Assembly: GCA_030038995.1 (NCBI GenBank)
Contig: JASHQS010000005.1
Location: forward strand, 1 to 58,408
Source: Xanthobacteraceae bacterium
GTDB taxonomy: Bacteria > Pseudomonadota > Alphaproteobacteria > Rhizobiales > Xanthobacteraceae
Direction: 5' to 3'
Length of the DNA: 58,408 nt
Part shown: piece by piece, positions 26,378-34,308 of the stretch
Numbering within the stretch: position 1 is the first letter of the stretch
How the letters are laid out: each line of letters opens with the position of its first letter
The notes under the pieces: model-generated
Databases searched by the model: none
What the model saw: the letters and a program-made list of their open reading frames with translations, nothing else
What the model was told of the DNA's origin: nothing
Program-made: the position numbers and the translations under genes

Positions 26378-26522
26378 CGTCATCCTGAGGTGCTCGGCGC
26401 CAACGGGTCCGGCCTTCGGCCGGCCCGATGACAAGCTCCGCGCCGAGCCTCGAAGGACGACGGCCGCTGCGCTGGGGCCGGAATCCTTCGAGGCTCGCTT
26501 CGCTCGCACCTCAGGATGACGG
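26378..26522. repeat. dispersed palindromic repeat, family 1 copy B
   Basis: A 145-bp element bounded by CGTCATCCTGAGGTGCTCG and its near inverse ending CACCTCAGGATGACGG. It lies in the divergent gap upstream of the creatininase gene. The block GGTCCGGCCTTCGGCCGGCC is the reverse complement of part of the copy at 3152-3363, so copies are built from the same modules in opposite order. Confidence 0.85.
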
Positions 26523-26619
26523 TCAACATTAATGCCCTTGGGGTCATGAGAAGTCAGCCGGGCGGGTTTTTTGCGGCGCCATGCTGTATTGTCGGGGCGC
26601 CGATGAAAAGGGGCAAACC

Positions 26620-27651
26620 ATGCGCTTGGCAAGCTTTTTGGGGCGAACGTCGTTGACGGGGATTTGGGCCGCCGCAGCCGCGGGCGCGGTCGCCGCCCTC
26701 TTCGTCCCCGCTCCGGCGCAGGCGCTCGACAAGGTCGCATTCGGCACCAACTGGGTGCCCGAGCCCGAGGAGGGCGGCTTCTATCAGGCGCTGGCCGACG
26801 GCACCTATCGCAAATACGGCCTCGACGTCACCATCGTGCCGGGCGGGCCGAACGTCAACAACCGCATCCTGCTGCCGGTCGGCAAGATCGACTTTTACCT
26901 TTCCGCCAATACGCTGCAGGGTTTCGATGCCGTCGCCGAGAACGTGCCGACCATCGAAGTCGCCGCGCTGTTTCAGAAAGACCCGCAGGTCTTGATCGCG
27001 CATCCGGGCGTGCAAAAATTCACCGATCTGAAAGCCCTGACACTGTTCATCTCCAAGGAGGGCATGGCGAGCTATTACCAGTGGCTCAAGGCCGATTACG
27101 GTTTCAAGGACTCGCAGGTCAAGCCGTACACCTTCAATCCGCAGCCGTTCCTCGCCGATCCGCACAGCGCCATGCAGGGCTACGTGACCTCGGAGCCGTT
27201 CGCCATCGAGAAGGTCGCGCATTTCAAGCCCAAGGTTTTTTTGCTCGCCGATCAGGGCTTCTCCGCCTACTCGACGCTGATCGAGACGCGGCGCGATCTG
27301 GTCGACAAAAAACCCGATTTGGTGCAGCGCTTCGTCGATGCCTCGATCATCGGCTGGTACGACTACATCTATCACGACAACAGCGCCGGCAACGCGCTGA
27401 TCAAAAAACTGAATCCGGAGATGACCGACGATCTATTGGCCTATTCGGTCGGCGCCATGAAGCAATACGGCATCGTCGATTCCGGCGATGCCGCGACGCT
27501 CGGCGTCGGCGCCATGACGGATGCGCGCGTGAAACGCTTTTTCGATGAAATGGCGCGCGCCGGCGTGGTCAAGCCCGGCCTCGATTACCGCAAAGCCTAT
27601 ACGCTGCGCTTCGTCGACCAGAAGGTCGGGCTGGATTTGCGGCCGCGGTAG
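26620..27651 (+). CDS. ABC transporter substrate-binding protein, NMT1/THI5-like
   Basis: A 343-aa exported binding protein of the NMT1/SsuA/THI5 fold, usually a receptor for thiamine precursors, sulfonates or nitrate-like ligands. Residues 1 to about 37 form a signal peptide ending PAPAQA, before LDKVAFGTNWVPEPEEGGFY, which is typical of the family, as is the GGPNVNNRILLPVGKIDFYL stretch. The start ATG at 26620 follows AAAAGGGGCAAACC; an open frame from 26581 lacks a signal sequence. No ABC permease or ATPase gene adjoins it, so it is an orphan receptor in this window. The ligand is not predictable. Confidence 0.92.
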   Translation: MRLASFLGRTSLTGIWAAAAAGAVAALFVPAPAQALDKVAFGTNWVPEPEEGGFYQALADGTYRKYGLDVTIVPGGPNVNNRILLPVGKIDFYLSANTLQGFDAVAENVPTIEVAALFQKDPQVLIAHPGVQKFTDLKALTLFISKEGMASYYQWLKADYGFKDSQVKPYTFNPQPFLADPHSAMQGYVTSEPFAIEKVAHFKPKVFLLADQGFSAYSTLIETRRDLVDKKPDLVQRFVDASIIGWYDYIYHDNSAGNALIKKLNPEMTDDLLAYSVGAMKQYGIVDSGDAATLGVGAMTDARVKRFFDEMARAGVVKPGLDYRKAYTLRFVDQKVGLDLRPR

Positions 27652-27728
27652 GTGGCGCACCGCGACCTTCCAGGGTCGCTTGGCGCCGTTGCGATCGACG
27701 GCCTTCTCTGGTCGCTGTTCCAAGCACC

Positions 27729-28520
27729 TCAAATTCCCGCGAACCAGTTAAAGCCCTGCTTGCTCCAGAACGTTTCGCGAAAGTCGTTCGTTACTTCGAT
27801 CGTCCTGATCCACTTGGCGTTCTTGTAGCCGAGCTTGGTCGAGGTGCGCAGCCGCAACGGATAGCCGAACGGGTCGGCGATCGGCGCGCCGGCATATTTG
27901 GTGGCGAGAATCGTCTGCGGATGCAGCGCGCACGCCATGTCGATGCTCTCGGTATAGTCGTCGTTGCAGATGAAGTAGACATATTTGGCGGAAAGATCGG
28001 CGCCGACGCGCTCGAGAAACGCGCGCAGGTTCGGGCCGGACCATTGCCCGATATAGTCCCAGCCCTCGACGCAGATGTGGCGGATGATCAATTCCTGCTC
28101 GGGCAATCGATAAATCTGCCGCGCGGTCCACGGCCGCTTGTCGGCGATGCGGCCGGCCAGTTCGAGCTGCCAGCTCCCGCCATCGACCGGCCGGACATTC
28201 TCGATGTCGTAATAGGCGTTGAAGCGCGGCGGCTTGACCACCTGCGACGGACTGAAGGTCGGCGCCAGGTGCACCTTTCGGAACAGCGCCGACTGCACGC
28301 CGTCGTTCCACGCCGACACCGCGCGCAGCGTGCTCTGCACCGCCGGCTCCTCGCTGACGTCGCAGCCGGTCAAGAGCGCGAGCGCGCCGAGCGAGAGCGT
28401 GCCGCGCAGCACGCCGCGGCGATCGATCGCTTCGATCAGTTTGCGGTGTTCCTTCAGCACGCTTCGGCCGATCGGCTTTTTCGGCCGGAACAGCGGCGGC
28501 TTGCGTGGGCGAATCGCCAT
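27729..28520 (-). CDS. sulfite-oxidase-like molybdopterin oxidoreductase, exported (YedY/MsrP-like)
   Basis: A 263-aa protein of the sulfite oxidase/MsrP molybdenum-cofactor fold. The N-terminal part has a twin-arginine-like DRRGVLRGTLSLGALALLTG followed by cysteine 53, so it may be a Tat-exported lipoprotein. The catalytic cysteine that binds molybdenum is Cys150 in IIRHICVEGWDYIGQW, and FGYPLRLRTSTKLGYKNAKW plus the end GFNWFAGI are usual for this group. It starts 12 bp after the stop of the cytochrome b561 gene on the same strand, which would deliver electrons through the membrane. Repair of oxidised methionine, as in MsrPQ, is one possibility, but the heme partner differs from MsrQ, so another S- or N-oxide substrate is equally likely. 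Confidence 0.9.
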   Translation of the reverse strand: MAIRPRKPPLFRPKKPIGRSVLKEHRKLIEAIDRRGVLRGTLSLGALALLTGCDVSEEPAVQSTLRAVSAWNDGVQSALFRKVHLAPTFSPSQVVKPPRFNAYYDIENVRPVDGGSWQLELAGRIADKRPWTARQIYRLPEQELIIRHICVEGWDYIGQWSGPNLRAFLERVGADLSAKYVYFICNDDYTESIDMACALHPQTILATKYAGAPIADPFGYPLRLRTSTKLGYKNAKWIRTIEVTNDFRETFWSKQGFNWFAGI

Positions 28521-28532
28521 CGGATCACCGCC

Positions 28533-29252
28533 TCATTGGCTTGAATCCGGCGTGGGCGCTACAGGCGCCGGCGCGGCGGCGAGCGCCGGTGCACCACGCA
28601 TCGTTGGCCCGCCGGTGATCATGGCGACAAAGCTCTGCGGCACCAGCAAAGCCAGCGTGACGTGGACCAGGATGAAGGCGACGATCGCCGCCATGCACAG
28701 GAAATGAATGATGCGAATGACCTGAAAACCATGGAACACGGCGGCGAGTTCGGAGAACTGCACCGGCTTCCACAGGCACAACCCGGTGATGACGATGAGG
28801 ATGCCGACCAGGATGACGCCGAGATAGAGAATTTTTTGCACCGCGTTGTAAACGGCAAGGTCGTCGTGCGTCAGGCGAAAGCGGAGCGCGTCGCCAACCG
28901 TGGCGAAAATCTCGCGCAGGCGGATCGGGAACAGTTTCTGCCGGAAGCGCCCGGTGGCGACGCCGTAGGCCAGATAGGCGATGCCGTTGAGTCCAAAAAT
29001 CCACATGCCGAAGAAATGCCATTGCAGGCCGTATTGCGCCCACTTGCCGATCACGATCCAGTCCGGGAAATGCAGCCAGCCGAGGATCACGTCGTCGTTG
29101 TAGATTTTCCAGCCGCTGCCGATCATGATGAAGATGGCGATGGCGTTGATCCAATGCATGATGCGCAGCGGCAGCGGATGCAGCCGCGCCGGCTTGCGCG
29201 CGCGCCTTGGCGCGATCTCAGGCGTAAGTGACTTGACGGATGGCGTCGACAT
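28533..29252 (-). CDS. cytochrome b561-type membrane subunit
   Basis: A 239-aa di-heme membrane protein related to thiosulfate reductase or formate dehydrogenase cytochrome b. It has four to five hydrophobic helices; candidate heme histidines are His33 in LRIMHWINAI, His79 in LQWHFFGMW and two in IRIIHFLCMAAIVAFILVHV near the C terminus. I place the start at ATG 29252 (MSTPSVKSLTPEIAPRRARK) because the basic region before the first helix fits homologues; the frame remains open to 29537. It precedes the molybdoprotein by 12 bp in the same operon. The C-terminal tail is rich in alanine and proline. The partner donor, quinol, is inferred. Confidence 0.9.
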   Translation of the reverse strand: MSTPSVKSLTPEIAPRRARKPARLHPLPLRIMHWINAIAIFIMIGSGWKIYNDDVILGWLHFPDWIVIGKWAQYGLQWHFFGMWIFGLNGIAYLAYGVATGRFRQKLFPIRLREIFATVGDALRFRLTHDDLAVYNAVQKILYLGVILVGILIVITGLCLWKPVQFSELAAVFHGFQVIRIIHFLCMAAIVAFILVHVTLALLVPQSFVAMITGGPTMRGAPALAAAPAPVAPTPDSSQ

Positions 29253-29421
29253 CGAACACACTTCAGCGGTCGTTGGAGCGGCGAACGGGCAAACAGTCGC
29301 GGCGAATGGCGGCCGCGAACCTTCCCCCAACCGTGCTCGCACCGTATGGGAGCGAGGACCCCGGTGCAAGCAGCATCGCTTCACAAAATCGCGCAGCGTT
29401 GTTGATTTCGGAGATCGCCGA

Positions 29422-29904
29422 ATGAAAATTAGATTGACGGCTTGCGGCGTCGCATCGAGCTTGACGTTTGCCGGCATCCTCGCCTCGGCAAACCCGGCTA
29501 CGGTTTGCGCGCAAGCCATGATCCCGCCGACCGGCATGATGGACGCGCAGCATCCGATGCCGATGAACGAGCGCTATCTCAAACGCCTGCCGCAGCCGGT
29601 GCGGGTCGGTGACCTGATCGGCCTGCCCATGCTCGACGAACAGGCGAATACGCTCGGCACCGTGCGGCAGGTGGTGCGCACCACGCAGGGGCAGATCGAA
29701 CTGGTCGTCTCGTATAGCCGCTGGTGGGGCTGGTTCGGGCACCCGGTCGCGGTGCCGCTCGAAGTGGTCGGCATCGAAGGCCGCCAGCTCGTCTCGCTCG
29801 ACATGGACCCCGAGGAATACGCCAAGGCGCCGGCCTTCAACGACCCATCCGCCACGGCGCTGCCCGCCGACGCGACCATCCGCGTGGCGCTGGGGCGTAA
29901 TTGA
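29422..29904 (+). CDS. exported PRC-barrel-like protein
   Basis: A 160-aa small exported protein. Residues 1-31 form a signal peptide ending TVCAQA. The mature domain VRVGDLIGLPMLDEQANTLG, followed by TVRQVVRTTQGQIELVVSYS, looks like a PRC-barrel: a GDLIG start, then a linker and short beta strands. VAVPLEVVGIEGRQLVSLDM continues the same pattern. ATG 29422 follows GGAGATCGCCGA; an upstream open frame to 29125 is antisense to the cytochrome gene. It is divergent from the cytochrome/molybdoprotein pair across 169 bp and may belong functionally with it. I do not recognise a specific function. Confidence 0.8.
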   Translation: MKIRLTACGVASSLTFAGILASANPATVCAQAMIPPTGMMDAQHPMPMNERYLKRLPQPVRVGDLIGLPMLDEQANTLGTVRQVVRTTQGQIELVVSYSRWWGWFGHPVAVPLEVVGIEGRQLVSLDMDPEEYAKAPAFNDPSATALPADATIRVALGRN

Positions 29905-29927
29905 TAATGGAATCGGCGCGGTTCATC

Positions 29928-30002
29928 CGCTCCTTCCCGCGCAAGCGGGAATCCAGGAGCCTGCAAACGCTGGCGCCCCGCTGTCGCGGGGAGGAGCGGG
30001 AG
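29928..30002. repeat. palindromic repeats downstream of PRC-like gene
   Basis: Two short palindromes: TTCCCGCGCAAGCGGGAA (29936-29953) and CCCCGCTGTCGCGGGG (about 29976-29998 region). They resemble the stem pieces in the 280-bp repeat at 33983-34262 and probably act as a terminator for the gene ending at 29904. The rest of the 267-bp gap to 30171 shows no gene. Confidence 0.55.
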
Positions 30003-30171
30003 GACGATCGATCACGAAATGGTGAGGCGGATAACTTTTCGGTGTTTGCCGACTTGAAAGGGTTGAGCTGAAATTGATTGGCGCTTTGCCGGGCGGCTTG
30101 CCAAGCAATCCCAAGCAATTCGTTTCAGTGCGTTGATGCCGGATCGCATTAGGTTCGGAGGGGGACATCGC

Positions 30172-31056
30172 ATGGATGCGATCAGAGCGGGCCGCGAGGC
30201 GCATTCTGCCGTTGCGGCGTCCGATTTTATTGATCGCAAGGCCGGCGTGGCGGCGAGTTGCGGCATCGCCGTGATGGCGAAAGCGTCGGCGCCGGGCCGT
30301 GCCAAGACGCGGCTGGTGCCGCCGCTCGATTACGACGAAGCGGCCGCGCTCAACACCGCGTTTTTGCACGACGTCTTCGACAACATTCTGCTCGCCACGA
30401 GCCGCGCCGCGCGCGACGCGACCGTCGCCGCCTATGCGGCTTACGGTCCGCCCGGCTCGGAGGATTTTTTCCGCAGCCGCTTTCCGGGCGTCGATCTCAT
30501 TCCGGCGTGGTTTTCGGATTTCGGCGCCTGCCTGTTGCACGCGATCGAGCAGATGTTGGCGCGCGGACATAAAGCCGCGGTGGTGCTCAACGCCGACAGC
30601 CCGACCTTGCCGACGGCGTTGCTCAACGAGGCTGCGGCGGCGCTGGCGCGGCCCGGCGACCGTGCCGTGCTCGGCCCATCGAGCGACGGCGGCTATTATT
30701 TGCTCGGGCTGAAAGCCGCGCATCGCCGCCTGTTCGAGGACATCGCCTGGAGCACCGAACGCGTCGCCGAACAGACTCGCGAGCGGGTGGACGAAATCGG
30801 GCTCGAGCTGCATCTGCTGCCCGAATGGTATGATGTCGACGATCTCGCCGGCTTGCGGCGGGTGCATGCGGAGATTTTCCACGGCGACGCGGCGATCACG
30901 CGCGACGGCGCCGCGCCGGCCCCGCATCGGGCGCGGCACACCGCTTCATTGCTGAGCGACTTGTGGCCGGACGGCGTGTTCGGCCGGCGCCGCAAGCCAC
31001 CCAGGCCGATTGCCGGCGCGCGCGGGCGGCCCGCGGCGAGCGGCGCGGCGATTTGA
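30172..31056 (+). CDS. TIGR04282-like glycosyltransferase/nucleotidyltransferase (DUF2064)
   Basis: A 294-aa GT-A fold protein of the DUF2064/TIGR04282 family. The marker GIAVMAKASAPGRAKTRLVP sits at about residues 31-50, NADSPTLPTALL near 143 and GPSSDGGYYLLGL near 170, as in family members that accompany arsenosugar and other sugar-modifying clusters. An extra 30-residue N-terminal extension and a basic, proline/arginine-rich C-terminal tail of about 45 residues go beyond the family norm. Start at ATG 30172 (MDAIRAGREAH) is chosen for GGAGGGGGAC upstream. A radical SAM gene follows after 12 bp and a GT2 gene after that. The acceptor and sugar donor are unknown; no arsenic genes are nearby. 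Confidence 0.85.
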   Translation: MDAIRAGREAHSAVAASDFIDRKAGVAASCGIAVMAKASAPGRAKTRLVPPLDYDEAAALNTAFLHDVFDNILLATSRAARDATVAAYAAYGPPGSEDFFRSRFPGVDLIPAWFSDFGACLLHAIEQMLARGHKAAVVLNADSPTLPTALLNEAAAALARPGDRAVLGPSSDGGYYLLGLKAAHRRLFEDIAWSTERVAEQTRERVDEIGLELHLLPEWYDVDDLAGLRRVHAEIFHGDAAITRDGAAPAPHRARHTASLLSDLWPDGVFGRRRKPPRPIAGARGRPAASGAAI

Positions 31057-31068
31057 GGAGCCGCGGCC

Positions 31069-32133
31069 TTGGACCGCACTGCATCCCATCGCACGATCGA
31101 TCCGCAGCGCTATTTCGAAAGCGTCGCGACCGCGAGCGAGCTGCCCGAGCACGAGCCGGTCTGCCTCTATCTGGAGACTACCAACCGCTGCAATCTTTTG
31201 TGCACGACATGCCCGCGCACCTACGAGGAGCTCGAGCCGCCCGCCGACATGAGCTGGGAGCTGTTCACCTCGATCGTCGACCAGATCCCGCAGTTGGCGC
31301 GCGCCGTGCTGCACGGCGTCGGCGAGCCGATGCTGGTGAAGAATCTGCCGCGCATGGTGCGTTATCTGAAAGACCGCGGCACCTACGTGCTGTTCAACAC
31401 CAACGGCACCGTACTCAACGAACGGAACGGCCGCGCGCTGATCGCCGCCGGGCTCGACGAGCTGCGGGTGTCGTTCGACGCCGCCAACGCCGAATCCTAC
31501 AAGGCCATTCGCGGCAAGAATTTCTTCAACCGCATCCTGAAAAACGTGCGCGCGTTCCGCGAGCTGCAGGAGCGCGAGGGTCAGCAAAAACCGCGCGTGT
31601 CGGCCTGGCTCACGGGCTTGCGCCAAACGGTCGAGGAGCTGCCGGATTTCGTGCGGCTCGCCGCGGCAACCGGCATCAAGGAAGTGCACCTGCAGCGGCT
31701 GGTGTTCTTCAACGACAACGCCATCGGCCTGGCGCGCCCGGACCAGGCGCTGTACGAGCGGCTTTCCGCCGCGGAAGCCACGCATATCGACCGCGCCGCC
31801 GCGCTCGCCAAATCGCTCGGCGTCGTGTTCTCCGCTTCGGGCGGCGCGTCCGAGCCGGGCCTCAGTCTGAAGCGCCAGGACAACGGCTCGCCGTGGTCGC
31901 TGTGCCGGCGGCCGTGGACCGTGATGTATTTCACCGCCAACGGCCGGGCGCTGCCGTGTTGCATCGCGCCGTTCGCGCAGCGCGGCTACGAGAATTACAC
32001 GCTCGGCGACGCCACCCAGCAGACCTTGCGCGAGATCTGGACCGGCCCGGCGTATCAAAATTTCCGCCGCGCGCTGAAATCCGACCAGCCGCCCGCCGCG
32101 TGCGCCGGCTGCGGCTTGCGCTGGAGCTTGTAG
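31069..32133 (+). CDS. radical SAM/SPASM domain protein
   Basis: A 354-aa radical S-adenosylmethionine enzyme. The 4Fe-4S cysteines are C41, C45 and C48 in TNRCNLLCTTCPR; GVGEPMLVKNLPRM and FNTNGTVLNERNG follow as in the SAM-binding barrel. The C-terminal part has SLCRRPWTVMYFTANGRALP, then CCIAPFAQRG and CAGCGL, which supply the cysteines of an auxiliary SPASM cluster. It starts with TTG at 31069 after ATTTGAGGAGCC, 12 bp past the upstream glycosyltransferase stop. SPASM enzymes modify peptides or sugars and lipids; no precursor peptide gene is seen, so a small-molecule or glycan substrate seems more likely. A palindromic repeat separates it from the GT2 gene. Confidence 0.92.
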   Translation: MDRTASHRTIDPQRYFESVATASELPEHEPVCLYLETTNRCNLLCTTCPRTYEELEPPADMSWELFTSIVDQIPQLARAVLHGVGEPMLVKNLPRMVRYLKDRGTYVLFNTNGTVLNERNGRALIAAGLDELRVSFDAANAESYKAIRGKNFFNRILKNVRAFRELQEREGQQKPRVSAWLTGLRQTVEELPDFVRLAAATGIKEVHLQRLVFFNDNAIGLARPDQALYERLSAAEATHIDRAAALAKSLGVVFSASGGASEPGLSLKRQDNGSPWSLCRRPWTVMYFTANGRALPCCIAPFAQRGYENYTLGDATQQTLREIWTGPAYQNFRRALKSDQPPAACAGCGLRWSL

Positions 32134-32136
32134 TCA

Positions 32137-32247
32137 CGTCATTGCGAGCCGAGCGAAGCAATCCAGTTGCCCCCACCCTTCTCTCCCCCGCAAGCGGGAG
32201 AGGGAAGGGTGGGGGGTTGCTTCGTCGTTTCGCTCCTCGCAATGACG
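32137..32247. repeat. composite palindromic repeat, family 3
   Basis: An element bounded by CGTCATTGCGAGCCGAGCGA and its inverse ending CTCCTCGCAATGACGG. Inside it sits a second palindrome, 32170-32216, with arms CCCACCCTTCTCTCCCCCGC and its complement. The same inner palindrome type is found inside the EamA gene at 42316-42363. It fills the gap between the radical SAM and GT2 genes. Confidence 0.85.
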
Positions 32248-32266
32248 GAAGCCCAGAGGTTTCGCC

Positions 32267-32965
32267 ACGCCCGTCACCGTCATCATTCCCACCTTCAACG
32301 AAGCCGAATCGATCGGCGCCGTCGTCGCCGAACTGCCGCGCGCGCTGGTCGATCGCGTCATCGTGGCCGACGGCGGCAGCCGCGACGGCACGCCGGCGCG
32401 TGCGGAAGACGCCGGCGCGGAGGTGATCGATGCCGGCCGCGGCTATGGCCGGGCCTGTCTCGCCGGCGCGCAGGCGGCGCGAGCAGACGACATCCTCGTG
32501 TTCATGGACGGTGATGGTGCCGATGATCCGGCCGCGATTGCCGCGATGGTCGAAGCGATCCGCTCCGGCGCGTATGATTTCGTCATCACCTCGCGGGCGC
32601 GCGGCAAGCGCGAGCCCGGCAGCATGGCGGCGCATCAGCTCGTCGCCGGCCACCTCGCCGGCTTCCTCACGCGGCTCCTCTACGGCGTGCGCTACACCGA
32701 TATGTGCGCGTTCCGCGCCATCCGCCGCGGCACGCTGCTCGATCTCGGCATGCGCGAATTGACTTACGGCTGGAACCTGGAAATGCAGATGCGCGCCGCA
32801 CGTGCCGGCCTGCGCGTCCTCGAAGTTCCGGTGGATTACCGCAAACGGCTCGGCGGGGAGTCCAAGGTCGCCGGCTCGCTCGCCGGCTCGCTCAAGGCCG
32901 GCTTTCGCATCCTGGCGACGTTCGTCCGCGTTGCGTTCGAGCCGGCAGGCCAACGCAAAGCGTAG
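32267..32965 (+). CDS. GT2 family glycosyltransferase (start codon appears to be ACG)
   Basis: A GT2 enzyme of the DPM1-like type, about 232 aa. It reads VTVIIPTFNEAESIGAVVAE from 32273 on, then VADGGSRDGTPARA, FMDGDGADDP with the DxD-type metal site, and VPVDYRKRLGGESKVAGSLA at the C-terminal end. The conserved first strand lies upstream of the first standard start (GTG 32363). The frame opens after a stop at 32243 and contains no ATG, GTG or TTG before VTVIIP. An ACG at 32267, six bases after AGAGGT, sits exactly where homologues have ATG (giving M-PVTVIIP). Either ACG is used, the gene is weakened by a start mutation, or the base is an error. It ends the cluster with the TIGR04282-like and radical SAM genes. 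Confidence 0.83.
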   Translation, partial: TPVTVIIPTFNEAESIGAVVAELPRALVDRVIVADGGSRDGTPARAEDAGAEVIDAGRGYGRACLAGAQAARADDILVFMDGDGADDPAAIAAMVEAIRSGAYDFVITSRARGKREPGSMAAHQLVAGHLAGFLTRLLYGVRYTDMCAFRAIRRGTLLDLGMRELTYGWNLEMQMRAARAGLRVLEVPVDYRKRLGGESKVAGSLAGSLKAGFRILATFVRVAFEPAGQRKA

Positions 32966-33078
32966 CGGGACGGGCGCGAAAACCGCGATTGGCGTTGGCC
33001 GGCCGCGCTTCCTCTTTCCTCCGCACCGCAATTTAGTACAGTGCCGCCCGCCACGCCGGAAAGGAGAGGATTGCGGCT

Positions 33079-33978
33079 ATGAAGGAAGACGCCGTCAGCT
33101 TTGCATCGGCGGGCCTGCGCCTGCACGGCGTGGTGAGCCTGCCGGACGGCTTGCGCGCGGGCGAGCGGCGCGCCGCGTTTTTGGTGCTGCACGGCTTCGG
33201 CTCCAACAGCGACAGCCCGACCTGCATCGCGCCGGCAAAGGTGCTCAACGAGTTCGGCTACGTCACGCTCCGCTTCGACATGCGCGGCTGCGGCAAGAGC
33301 GAGGGCGAATTCGGCCGCGTCATCTGCCTCGAGCAGGTCGAGGACACCGGCAACGCCCTCGAATTTTTGTCCAAGCATCCCAACGTCGAGCCCGGCCGCA
33401 TCGCCGTGATCGGCTCGAGTTTCGGCGGCGCGGTCGGCGTCTATGCGGGCGGCACCAATCCGCGCGTCGCCGCGGTGGTGTCGAACGGCGGCTGGGGCCA
33501 CGGCGAGCGCAAATTCCGCGGCCAGCACACGACGCCGGAGGCGTGGGCGAAATTCACCAAAATGCTCGAAGAGGGCCGCGCCCACCGCGCCCGCACCGGC
33601 CAATCGCTGATGGTGCCGCGCTACGACATCGTGCCGATCCCCGACCACGTGCGGGCGAACCTGGAGCGCCAGGGCGTCGGCATGCTGGCGCCGAATTCGG
33701 TGGAAATGTTTCCCGCCGAGACCGCGCAGAGCATGTTCGATTTCCGCGCCGAGGACGTGGTCGGCAATATCGCGCCGCGGCCGCTCTTGCTCATCCATGC
33801 CGCCAAGGATTCGGTGACGCCGACCGAGCAATCGGTGGAAATGTTCAAGCGCGCCGGCCAGCCGACCGAGCTGCACCTGTTCGCCGGGCTCGACCATTTT
33901 CTGTTTGCGGAAAAATCGACCCGCGTCTGGAACGTGCTGCGGCAATGGCTCGACACGTATTTCCCGGCGACGAAATGA
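33079..33978 (+). CDS. alpha/beta hydrolase
   Basis: A 299-aa serine hydrolase of the alpha/beta fold. It shows the oxyanion strand FLVLHGFGSNSDSP, the nucleophile elbow VIGSSFGGAVG (Ser114), and the C-terminal histidine in LFAGLDHFLFAEKS; RPLLLIHAAKDSVTP supplies the acidic residue. The ATG at 33079 follows AAAGGAGAGGATTGCGGCT. The family acts on esters, peptides or short-chain amides; the substrate cannot be told. It follows the GT2 gene after 113 bp and may be in the same unit. A long repeat starts 5 bp after its stop. Confidence 0.92.
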   Translation: MKEDAVSFASAGLRLHGVVSLPDGLRAGERRAAFLVLHGFGSNSDSPTCIAPAKVLNEFGYVTLRFDMRGCGKSEGEFGRVICLEQVEDTGNALEFLSKHPNVEPGRIAVIGSSFGGAVGVYAGGTNPRVAAVVSNGGWGHGERKFRGQHTTPEAWAKFTKMLEEGRAHRARTGQSLMVPRYDIVPIPDHVRANLERQGVGMLAPNSVEMFPAETAQSMFDFRAEDVVGNIAPRPLLLIHAAKDSVTPTEQSVEMFKRAGQPTELHLFAGLDHFLFAEKSTRVWNVLRQWLDTYFPATK

Positions 33979-33982
33979 TAAA

Positions 33983-34262
33983 AACCCGCTCGTCCCAGCC
34001 AAAGCGCATAGGCGCTAACATAGGCCAGTTTCCCGGCTGCGGTGCAGCGCGAAGCGGTGCACCGCTGATCCGGGACCGTCCCAGACTCCGCAACTTGTTA
34101 CGATCCCGGGTCTGCAGCGCACCACTTCGCTGCGCTGCGTGCTGCGCTGCGCCCGGGAAACACAGCTATGTTAGCGCCTATGCGCGAAAGCGGGGACCCA
34201 GTTGGCTTGCTTCTTCATTCGAGAGTACTCTCTGGATTCCCGCTTTCGCGGGAATGAGCGGA
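33983..34262. repeat. 280-bp inverted-pair repeat, left copy
   Basis: This copy and the one at 36264-36543 are reverse complements of each other over about 280 bp with few differences. It is a mosaic. A 182-bp core (34004-34185) has perfect terminal inverted repeats GCGCATAGGCGCTAACATAG and its complement, like a miniature element. A 75-bp flank with its own palindrome (TTCCCGCTTTCGCGGGAA) follows. No transposase is encoded. It occupies most of the 330-bp gap before the Ldh gene. Confidence 0.92.
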
Positions 34263-34308
34263 ATTTCGCAGGCCATTTTTTGATAGAACCGCTGTTTCGG
34301 AGTAGCAA

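Noticed and set aside
30133-31056. Arsenosugar biosynthesis locus
   Set aside because: The first transferase resembles TIGR04282, but there is no ArsM, ArsS or other arsenic gene in the window.
33983-34262. Insertion sequence
   Set aside because: Although the core has terminal inverted repeats, it is only 182 bp and encodes no transposase, so it is listed as a repeat.
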